A DNA stretch of 10,419 bases from an uncultured Collinsella sp. (GTDB taxonomy: Bacteria; Actinomycetota; Coriobacteriia; Coriobacteriales; Coriobacteriaceae). This document shows, piece by piece, positions 5,283 to 10,419 of the stretch. The DNA is taken from NCBI GenBank assembly GCA_937923795.1, contig CALDWI010000071.1, forward strand, positions 1 to 10,419, written 5' to 3'. The position numbers and the translations under genes were made by a program. The first letter of the stretch is position 1. The number at the start of each line of letters is the position of its first letter. A model generated the notes under the pieces. That model was not told the origin of the DNA and made no database searches. It worked only from the letters and a program-made list of their open reading frames with translations.

Positions 5283-6815
5283 CTAGATGTTGAGCGTGTG
5301 ATAGTTCACGCTCGCACCCGGAGCGTCAATGGTCACGCCATAGGCCTCGGGATAGATGCGCGTCGAGAATACGAGCGAGCCATCGTTCACAAACACCTCG
5401 ACCGACGAGGCATCGCCGACAATGCGCACGTTGCGCACCAGGTCGACCGGCTCCCAGCGCACGGTACGACCGCTGCCGGCGGAAGCGCGGCCCCCATCGG
5501 TAAATCGCATCTCAAAGCGCGACGGCAGTTCGCCCTCGGCGGGCACAAACGCCAGCTTCAGCTCGCCATCAACGGTCGCGGTAAACGCGCCGTCGACACC
5601 GTCGACAACAACGTCAAAGCAGGTGTCGCCGGCAACCTCCAACGAGCCCTCCCCCACACGCACCGAGCCATAATGGCGCTCGATTTCACGCGCCGGCTGC
5701 TGCAGCACCACGCCGCCGGCACCGGCTGTAAGCTCACGCGGCACCGTCATGCAGTGCTGCCAGCCGCACACCACGGTAGGCGCGTTGCCATAGGTCGGCT
5801 CATCGGGCATGCCCATCCAGCCGATCAAAATGTGGCGACCGTCCTCGGACGTAAACTCCTGCGGAGCATAGAAGTCAAAACCGGCGTCCCACAGGCGGAA
5901 CTCGCCCAGCTCATAGGCACCGTCACCACCGATGATGTCACCCGTTACAGGCAAGTAGCCAGCGGCATACACATTACCGCGGTCCCAACGACCGCCCTCG
6001 AGCCCCTGGGGTGAGAAGGACAGCCACTTCGCCGGTACACCGCCATCCGTCTCAAGCTCCAGATACCCCGGGCACTCCCACATAAAGCCAAAACGCTCAG
6101 GCGTAGACACGCGGCTCTCGAGCTCCCAGCTCAGCATATCGGCCGAACCATACACCAGGATCTCGCCCACATCGCGACCAGCGCCGTCGCCATGCATGGC
6201 GCAAAAACGGCTCTCGACATGCGGACCGTCAACGCGACGACGCGCGCCCAGCACCATGTGATAACGCCCGTCCGCGTCACGCCACACCTTGGGGTCGCGC
6301 ACGTGGCAGGTCAAATCCTCGGGATAATCCTCGGAAGCCAGCACCACGCGCTTTTGGCTAAACGTCTGTCCATCGGCGCTCTCGACATACACGGTATCGG
6401 CGCGACGGCCGGTGTTGACATAGTCATAAACGCCGTCCGCATCGGGGAGCTTAACGTTGCCGGTATAGAGCACGCGAATGCGACCGTCCTCGACCAATAC
6501 CGAGCCCGAGTACACACCATGGCAGTCGAACGGCTCATCGGGAAGCAGCGGCGCGCCAACATACTCCCAGTTCATAAGATCGCGGCTCGTGGCATGTCCC
6601 CACATCTTGACGCCGCCGTTCACATCAAACGGAGCATACTGGAAGTATGCGTGAAACACGCCATCGGCCTGGCAAAGCCCGTTGGGGTCGTTGAGCCAGC
6701 CCGTGGGCGGCATAATATGAAAATGCTGAGCATAGGGCCCATGGCCACGCTCAGCGGCCGCTGCATCCATATTGGCAACGAGCTTGGCAAGATCGCGCTG
6801 AAGTGCGTTAGACAT
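5283..6815 (-). CDS. scrB: Sucrose-6-phosphate hydrolase, glycoside hydrolase family 32
   Basis: Hydrolyses the sucrose-6-phosphate delivered by the PTS permease to glucose-6-phosphate and fructose, in the cytoplasm. The 510-residue protein has the GH32 catalytic triad: nucleophile Asp43 in WLNDPNG (40-46), the transition-state stabiliser Asp174 in VRDPKVW, and the acid/base Glu247 in ECPG. The five-bladed propeller occupies about the first 340 residues and a beta-sandwich domain the rest, ending in the typical EVFVNDG and STRIYP segments. No signal peptide is present, which fits an intracellular enzyme rather than an exported levanase or invertase. The ATG at 6815 has a weak GGA seven bases upstream; an in-frame TTG at 6827 is less likely. 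It is the last gene of scrR-scrA-scrB, 104 bases after scrA with a terminator-like hairpin between them. Substrate assignment rests on the neighbouring sucrose-type EIIBC. Confidence 0.93.
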   Translation of the reverse strand: MSNALQRDLAKLVANMDAAAAERGHGPYAQHFHIMPPTGWLNDPNGLCQADGVFHAYFQYAPFDVNGGVKMWGHATSRDLMNWEYVGAPLLPDEPFDCHGVYSGSVLVEDGRIRVLYTGNVKLPDADGVYDYVNTGRRADTVYVESADGQTFSQKRVVLASEDYPEDLTCHVRDPKVWRDADGRYHMVLGARRRVDGPHVESRFCAMHGDGAGRDVGEILVYGSADMLSWELESRVSTPERFGFMWECPGYLELETDGGVPAKWLSFSPQGLEGGRWDRGNVYAAGYLPVTGDIIGGDGAYELGEFRLWDAGFDFYAPQEFTSEDGRHILIGWMGMPDEPTYGNAPTVVCGWQHCMTVPRELTAGAGGVVLQQPAREIERHYGSVRVGEGSLEVAGDTCFDVVVDGVDGAFTATVDGELKLAFVPAEGELPSRFEMRFTDGGRASAGSGRTVRWEPVDLVRNVRIVGDASSVEVFVNDGSLVFSTRIYPEAYGVTIDAPGASVNYHTLNI

Positions 6816-6829
6816 GTCGGTATCCAATC

Positions 6830-6857
6830 TAATTAAATCAACGAACGCTCAAATCAA
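6830..6857 (-). promoter_or_regulatory. Weak candidate promoter for scrB
   Basis: TTGATT (6852-6857) and TAATTA (6830-6835) on the minus strand are 16 bases apart, a loose -35/-10 match 15 bases before the scrB ATG. With so short a leader this is uncertain, and scrB may depend on readthrough from scrA. Confidence 0.2.
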
Positions 6858-6867
6858 GGGTTCCAGA

Positions 6868-6907
6868 TAAACAAAACGCCCACAGGATGGAGCCTGCGGG
6901 CTTTTTG
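6868..6907 (-). terminator. Terminator-like hairpin between scrA and scrB
   Basis: On the minus strand GCCCGCAGG (6893-6901) pairs with CCTGTGGGC (6878-6886), with one G-U wobble that forms only in the minus-strand RNA, across a 6-base loop. GTTTTGTTT follows. On the plus strand the stem is followed by TTTTTG, so a bidirectional signal is possible. It lies 18 bases after the scrA stop and may reduce scrB expression relative to scrA. Confidence 0.7.
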
Positions 6908-6919
6908 TTTACGCAAATC

Positions 6920-8320
6920 CTACGCCTGCTCGGAAGCCTTGGGCTCGTCCTTGTACAGGACAAACGAGACGGCAAAGGAAACCAGCGCGGTGACCGCAAA
7001 CATGATCGCGTACTGCACGGGCTGGGCCAGGCACAGCAGGATACCGAAGATTCCGGTAACGCCCGTGCCGGAGGCAGCCAGCGAAGTGAGCGCGCAGACC
7101 AGGGCACCGCAGCCACCACCGATGCAGCCGGCGATGAAGGGCTTAAAGAAGCGCAGGTTCACACCGAAGATGGCAGGCTCGGTAATGCCCATGAAGGCGG
7201 ACAGGGCCGAAGGAAGCGCCAGGCCCTTGATCTTGGCATCGCGGGTCTTAAAGGCAACCGCTAGTGCGGCGCCACCCTGGGCGATGTTGGCGGCACTGGC
7301 GATGGGCAGCCAATAGGTCACGCCGTACTGGGCGAGCTGGCCAAGGTCGATGGCGGTGTACATCTGGTGGATACCGGTAACGACCGTGGGGGCATAGAAC
7401 AGGCCGACAATAAAGGAACCGATGCCGAAGGGCAAGGTGAGCAGGGCCTGGATCAGGCCGAGGATGGCATTCTCAGCCCAGACAAAGATGGGGCCGACGG
7501 CAACGAGGGTCACGAGCACGGTCACGAACACCGAGACGAGCGGAGTCACAAAGAGGTCGAACATCTCGGGAACGATCTTGTGGAGGCGCTTCTCCAAGAA
7601 GGCGAGGATGGCGCAGGCGATGACGATCGGGATCACGTGGCCCTGATAGCCAACCCACTCAAAGCTGTACACGCCGGGAATGACGGTGACCATGGTCTGC
7701 ACGCCCTCGGAGGCAACCGTATAGGCGCTCTGCAGCGAGGAGTTGATAAACGCACCGCCGACGACGGCGCCCAGATACGGGTTGGCGCCAAATGCCTTAG
7801 CGGCGGAGTAGCCGATCAGGATCTGCAGAATGCCAAAGGACGTGCCCGAGACCAGGTCGGCGATCTTGTAGATAAAGTTATTGGTGTCGAGCGCGATAAA
7901 GCCGTTGGAGGCCATAAAGTTAAGGGCGCTCATAATGCCCAGCAGCAGGCCCGAAGCCACGATGGCGGGGATGATGGGGACAAAGACGTCGCCGAGCACC
8001 TTAATGGCGCGCATAAAGATGTTCTGCTGCTGCGCCGCGGCCTCCTTGACCTCGGCCTTGGTGGCAGCCTCGACTCCGCTGAGCGCAATGAACTCTTCGT
8101 AGACCTTGTTGACGGTGCCGGTGCCAAAAATAATCTGGAGCTGGCCCTGAGCCTCAAAGACGCCCTTGGCGCCGTCGATATTCTCGAGGGCCTCCTTGTT
8201 AACCTTCGCGTTATCGGCAATCACCAGGCGCAAACGCGTGGCGCAATGCGCGGCAGAGACGACGTTGTCGGCGCCACCGATGTTGTCGAGCACCTCTTGG
8301 GCTGATTTGCGGTAGTCCAT
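6920..8320 (-). CDS. scrA: PTS sucrose-type EIIBC permease
   Basis: Inner-membrane permease that takes up sucrose and phosphorylates it at the expense of phosphoenolpyruvate. The 466-residue protein starts with a soluble EIIB domain (1 to about 85) whose phosphorylated cysteine is Cys26 in SAAHCATRLRLVI, followed by a linker and a hydrophobic EIIC domain (about 105-455) of roughly ten membrane segments with GIHQM (His318) and the signature GITEPAIFG (378-386). It belongs to the glucose/sucrose EII superfamily; adjacency to a GH32 hydrolase points to sucrose rather than trehalose or a beta-glucoside. It ends in a short charged tail with no EIIA domain, so it must borrow a Glc-type EIIA from elsewhere. 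The ATG at 8320 is chosen because GGAGGA (8331-8336) and AAGGGA lie just upstream; in-frame codons further upstream fall inside a leader hairpin. Two operator-like sites upstream suggest control by the neighbouring LacI-family protein. Confidence 0.94.
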   Translation of the reverse strand: MDYRKSAQEVLDNIGGADNVVSAAHCATRLRLVIADNAKVNKEALENIDGAKGVFEAQGQLQIIFGTGTVNKVYEEFIALSGVEAATKAEVKEAAAQQQNIFMRAIKVLGDVFVPIIPAIVASGLLLGIMSALNFMASNGFIALDTNNFIYKIADLVSGTSFGILQILIGYSAAKAFGANPYLGAVVGGAFINSSLQSAYTVASEGVQTMVTVIPGVYSFEWVGYQGHVIPIVIACAILAFLEKRLHKIVPEMFDLFVTPLVSVFVTVLVTLVAVGPIFVWAENAILGLIQALLTLPFGIGSFIVGLFYAPTVVTGIHQMYTAIDLGQLAQYGVTYWLPIASAANIAQGGAALAVAFKTRDAKIKGLALPSALSAFMGITEPAIFGVNLRFFKPFIAGCIGGGCGALVCALTSLAASGTGVTGIFGILLCLAQPVQYAIMFAVTALVSFAVSFVLYKDEPKASEQA

Positions 8321-8338
8321 GACTTCCCTTTCCTCCAA

Positions 8339-8356
8339 CGGGTGCATGTGCACCCG
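8339..8356 (-). promoter_or_regulatory. Short hairpin in the scrA 5' leader
   Basis: A 7-bp stem, CGGGTGC and GCACCCG, closes on a 4-base loop directly before the GGAGGA ribosome binding site (8331-8336). It could protect the mRNA end or affect ribosome access. There is no T-tract, so it is not a terminator. Confidence 0.5.
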
Positions 8357-8376
8357 GCCATCTTTGACACTTACAC

Positions 8377-8390
8377 TGTAATCGTTTTCA
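8377..8390 (-). promoter_or_regulatory. LacI-type operator, scrA-proximal
   Basis: TGAAAACGATTACA on the minus strand fits the general LacI/GalR and cre pattern TGWAANCGNTNWCA. An identical copy, part of a 15-base exact direct repeat, lies 26 bases upstream. It is 57 bases before the scrA start, so binding here could block the promoter or elongation. The likely binder is the adjacent repressor; a CcpA-like global regulator is the alternative. Confidence 0.7.
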
Positions 8391-8402
8391 GTTTCATATA
8401 TC

Positions 8403-8416
8403 TGTAATCGTTTTCA
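8403..8416 (-). promoter_or_regulatory. LacI-type operator, scrA-distal
   Basis: Second exact copy of TGAAAACGATTACA, 26 bases centre to centre from the first (about two and a half helical turns). TATTAT (8416-8421) overlaps its upstream edge and TATATG lies between the two sites; either could be the scrA -10, but no good -35 is visible. Confidence 0.7.
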
Positions 8417-8504
8417 TAATAGGGTGAACGGTAGGAATAAGCCGGCGAATGGTAGTTTTACGGCAAAAACAGGGGCCTCAGAGGCAGACAGACGTGCCCA
8501 GAGC

Positions 8505-9485
8505 CTAGACATTCATAAGCTGATGGCCGAGCTTGAGCGTCTTGAGACCGCTCTTCCCCTCCACGCCATCGAGCGTGTTGAGCAACATATTGGTCGCCTC
8601 GACGCCACTGGTCAGGTAGCCATAATGCACGGTGGGAATGCCGCCCGTCAGCGCGCGCAAAAACGCGTTGTCGCCAAAACCGCTCACGCGGTGTATACCC
8701 TCGCCCATGCCGCGAACCTCATCGATGGCACGCAGCGCGCCCGCCGCCATGGTGTCGGTCGCACATGCGATAAACGAAACATCGGGAGCGACAGAAAGCA
8801 GTTCACGCGCAGCGCTATAGCCGGAATCGAGCGTAAACGAGCCCAGGCGAATCAAGGCGGCATCGAGCGGGTTACCCGCGGCGCGCAGGCCGGCCTCAAA
8901 ACCACGACGACGGTCGTAACCGGCGGCACGGTCTTCCTCGGTAACACCGATATAGGCAATCTTGCCATCTACCCGATCAGCGAGCGCCTGGCCCAGCTCA
9001 AAGGCAGCCTCGTAATCGTCGTGATAGACGCACGCCGCGCCTTCGACGTTTTGGCCGATCAGCACAATGGGCACACGGCAAGACGCAATGGCCGCGCGAT
9101 GTTCGTCGGTGATCATGGTCGCCACGAGCACGATGCCATCGACCGGGTGGTTCTGGAACAGGTCGAGATACTCGAGCTCACGCTTGGCCACGTTGTCAGT
9201 ATTCGCGAGCAGCATCTGGTAGCCTCGGCGACCGAGCACCTGGCCAATGCCGGCGGTAATGCGGCTCACGGATTCCGAGTTGATTTTAGGCACGATGACG
9301 CCGATGAGCTTGGTGGAGCCGGTGCGCAGCGCGCGAGCCTGGCTGGACCGCACGTATCCGGTCAGCTCAATCGCTTGCTTAATGCGCTCGGCCTTATCCG
9401 CCGAGATATATCCACCGTTGAGGTAGCGCGAGACGGCGGCGCTCGAAACGCCCGCCAGCTCGGCCACATCCTTCATCTTTACCAC
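8505..9485 (-). CDS. scrR: LacI/GalR-family repressor of the sucrose genes
   Basis: A DNA-binding regulator of about 326 residues. It opens with a LacI-type helix-turn-helix (MKDVAELAGVSSAAVSRYLN), then the hinge region (about 48-58, SSQARALRTGS), then the two-lobed periplasmic-binding-protein-like effector domain (LIGVIVPKINSESVSRITAG; DGIVLVAT; FGDNAFLRALTGG). It precedes scrA in the same direction, so it probably represses scrA-scrB until the sugar signal (often fructose or a phosphorylated sugar in this family) binds. Start choice is uncertain. I use the GTG at 9485 because AGGGG lies eight bases upstream and the helix-turn-helix begins a few residues later, as is usual. ATG codons at 9503 and 9521 are in frame, the latter with GAGGG nine bases upstream; using 9521 would place an operator-like site inside the coding region. 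The specific name rests on the neighbouring genes. Confidence 0.88.
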   Translation of the reverse strand: MVKMKDVAELAGVSSAAVSRYLNGGYISADKAERIKQAIELTGYVRSSQARALRTGSTKLIGVIVPKINSESVSRITAGIGQVLGRRGYQMLLANTDNVAKRELEYLDLFQNHPVDGIVLVATMITDEHRAAIASCRVPIVLIGQNVEGAACVYHDDYEAAFELGQALADRVDGKIAYIGVTEEDRAAGYDRRRGFEAGLRAAGNPLDAALIRLGSFTLDSGYSAARELLSVAPDVSFIACATDTMAAGALRAIDEVRGMGEGIHRVSGFGDNAFLRALTGGIPTVHYGYLTSGVEATNMLLNTLDGVEGKSGLKTLKLGHQLMNV

Positions 9486-9503
9486 GCGCGCCACCCCTGT
9501 CAT

Positions 9504-9517
9504 TGAAATCGCTTTCA
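9504..9517 (-). promoter_or_regulatory. LacI-type operator at the 5' end of scrR
   Basis: TGAAAGCGATTTCA, almost a perfect palindrome, shares the TGAAA-N-CGATT-N-CA frame of the two scrA sites. It lies 19 bases before the preferred GTG start and just before its Shine-Dalgarno, well placed for autorepression. If translation begins at 9521 instead, the site would be within the first codons. Confidence 0.65.
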
Positions 9518-9607
9518 CCATGATACCCAACCCTCGCCCAAAAAATATTCGACTGGAAAGGTCTCAGCGGATCATTTCAACCACTCAGGTCGAGCAAGCG
9601 CCAGCGA

Positions 9608-9707
9608 GCGGGCAGCTGCCGTGGCGAGGTGCCGCGAAAGAGGAGCGAAGCGTACTTTATGTACGCGAGCGACGGTTTGAGCGGCAGATCGCCCGGCAGA
9701 TGCCCGC
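9608..9707. repeat. Structured intergenic repeat, copy B (3' of the DUF4956 gene)
   Basis: Same architecture as copy A. The outer arms at 9608-9627 and 9688-9707 pair over about 18 positions with one bulge. The inner helix is GCCGC/GCGGC (9631-9635 with 9681-9685), the two 13-base core blocks (9636-9648 and 9668-9680) are identical to copy A, and the tip is GCGTAC-TTTAT-GTACGC (9650-9666). The inner helix shows a compensated change against copy A (U-A there, C-G here). The outer arms have no resemblance to those of copy A apart from being self-complementary. Confidence 0.7.
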
Positions 9708-9722
9708 GCAGCGTCGAGCGGT

Positions 9723-9744
9723 CCGGCGTTTGTTAAAACGCCGG
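9723..9744 (-). terminator. Hairpin just after the DUF4956 gene (weak terminator)
   Basis: A perfect 9-bp stem, CCGGCGTTT and AAACGCCGG, with a 4-base loop lies seven bases beyond the stop codon. No U-tract follows on the minus strand, so it may be a 3'-end stabiliser or part of a compound terminator with copy B rather than a classical intrinsic terminator. Confidence 0.45.
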
Positions 9745-9751
9745 AACATAG

Positions 9752-10417
9752 TTAGCCGTGATATTCGCCGTTGTACTGGATGAGCGTCAGGTCCTCCACG
9801 CCGTCGAGCGCGCGGATGGCGTCGGCATAGGGCATATCCGCACCGTCAGAGAACACCTCGACGGCCATCTCGACCTTGTCGCCGCGCATGGTCTTGGACT
9901 TGACGGTGAACTTGGTACGCCCAAACGCGCGCACGATATCGTCGCCGGTGGTCTGGCCCGTGTAGTGGATGACCATCATGTACACGCGCGCCTTGTCCTG
10001 ATGACTCGCAAAGCCGGCGATCATCACCACGATGACCACGGCCGTGAGCGCCACGAGCGCGTACATGCCGGCGCCGGCCGTAATTCCCGTGGTAATGGAC
10101 CAAAACAGATACAGCAGGTCGAGCGGGTCCTTAACCGCCGTACGGTAGCGGACGATAGACAGAGCACCGACCATACCGAGCGAGATGACCACGTTGGTCG
10201 AGATCGCGAGCGTGACCATGCAGGTGAGCACGCACATGCCTACAAGCGTCACGGCAAAGCTACGCGAATACACCACGCCGGTAAAAAAGCGCTTGTACAC
10301 GTAATAGATCAGGATGCCCATGCCGAGCGCCACGAGCAGCGAAAGGCCAATCTTGGCAGGGTCAACCTGGCCAAACGCCTCCAAGACGGAGTTCTTAAAA
10401 AAGTCCCTGGTGCTCAT
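9752..10417 (-). CDS. DUF4956 family membrane protein
   Basis: A 221-residue predicted inner-membrane protein of unknown biochemical role. Hydrophobic segments lie at about residues 22-42, 53-79 and 102-135, followed by a soluble C-terminal domain of about 85 residues with alternating strands and helices. The signature of the family is GMVGALSIVRYRTAVKDP (81-98), between the second and third membrane segments. In many bacteria DUF4956 genes sit beside a VTC-domain (polyphosphate polymerase-like) gene and a CotH-like kinase gene; any such partner here would be upstream, beyond the window edge. The ATG at 10417 gives the usual family length, but only two bases precede it, so the Shine-Dalgarno cannot be seen and an upstream in-frame start cannot be excluded. 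The gene is followed by a short hairpin and repeat copy B, and is probably the last gene of its own operon, separate from the sucrose genes. Confidence 0.85.
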   Translation of the reverse strand: MSTRDFFKNSVLEAFGQVDPAKIGLSLLVALGMGILIYYVYKRFFTGVVYSRSFAVTLVGMCVLTCMVTLAISTNVVISLGMVGALSIVRYRTAVKDPLDLLYLFWSITTGITAGAGMYALVALTAVVIVVMIAGFASHQDKARVYMMVIHYTGQTTGDDIVRAFGRTKFTVKSKTMRGDKVEMAVEVFSDGADMPYADAIRALDGVEDLTLIQYNGEYHG

Positions 10418-10419
10418 GG

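Noticed and set aside
7367..8305. Plus-strand 312-codon frame opposite scrA, and similar frames opposite scrR (8424-9506) and scrB (6192-6836)
   Set aside because: Antisense shadows of well-supported genes, with compositions rich in Gly, Asp, His and Arg and no family resemblance.
8364..8369. Plus-strand TTGACA as a -35 element
   Set aside because: No acceptable -10 at 16-18 bases, and no plus-strand gene lies downstream.
9520..9783. Possible 87-residue plus-strand protein spanning repeat copy B
   Set aside because: It overlaps the 3' end of the DUF4956 gene, and a 1-base indel between repeat copies A and B shifts the frame in the conserved core, so conservation is not at the protein level.

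Overview
The window is a GC-rich bacterial chromosome segment whose genes sit almost end to end. Strong Shine-Dalgarno sequences, GC-rich third codon positions and the gene set suggest a gut actinobacterium of the class Coriobacteriia, probably Collinsella or a close relative. That assignment is inferred from sequence character and memory of the families, not from a search. All genes but one lie on the minus strand, so transcription runs mostly from high to low coordinates.

From right to left: a DUF4956 membrane protein (9752-10417) ends in a short hairpin and a long structured repeat (copy B). Next comes a sucrose-use locus of three genes: a LacI-family repressor (scrR-like), a sucrose-type PTS EIIBC permease (scrA-like) and a GH32 sucrose-6-phosphate hydrolase (scrB-like). 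Two identical operator half-kilobase neighbours are absent; instead two identical 14-base operator-like sites lie just upstream of scrA, and a related site lies at the 5' end of the repressor gene. This is the usual logic of a substrate-induced, auto-regulated sugar operon: sucrose is imported and phosphorylated by ScrA, hydrolysed by ScrB, and the repressor gates both. No EIIA domain is present, so it must come from elsewhere in the genome.

Downstream of scrB a strong intrinsic terminator abuts the ribosome binding site of a degenerate Cys/Met-metabolism PLP-fold protein that lacks the usual N-terminal segment and the Schiff-base lysine. It converges on the only plus-strand gene, a stand-alone ModE-type winged-helix regulator. 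A near-perfect 73-base inverted-repeat element fills the gap between them, flanked by a 9-base direct repeat.

The left third holds two housekeeping genes: guaB, encoding an IMP dehydrogenase that strongly resembles the Tritrichomonas foetus-type enzyme, and the N-terminal two thirds of leuS (cut by the window edge). The 372-base gap between them contains a second structured repeat (copy A), a strong terminator hairpin and a nested hairpin in the leuS leader.

The signals least explained by known annotation are the two copies of the structured repeat with an identical core and unrelated but self-complementary arms, the inverted-repeat element at 4102-4174, the leuS leader hairpin and the PLP-fold pseudoenzyme. 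I found no CRISPR array, tRNA, rRNA, transposase or phage gene.
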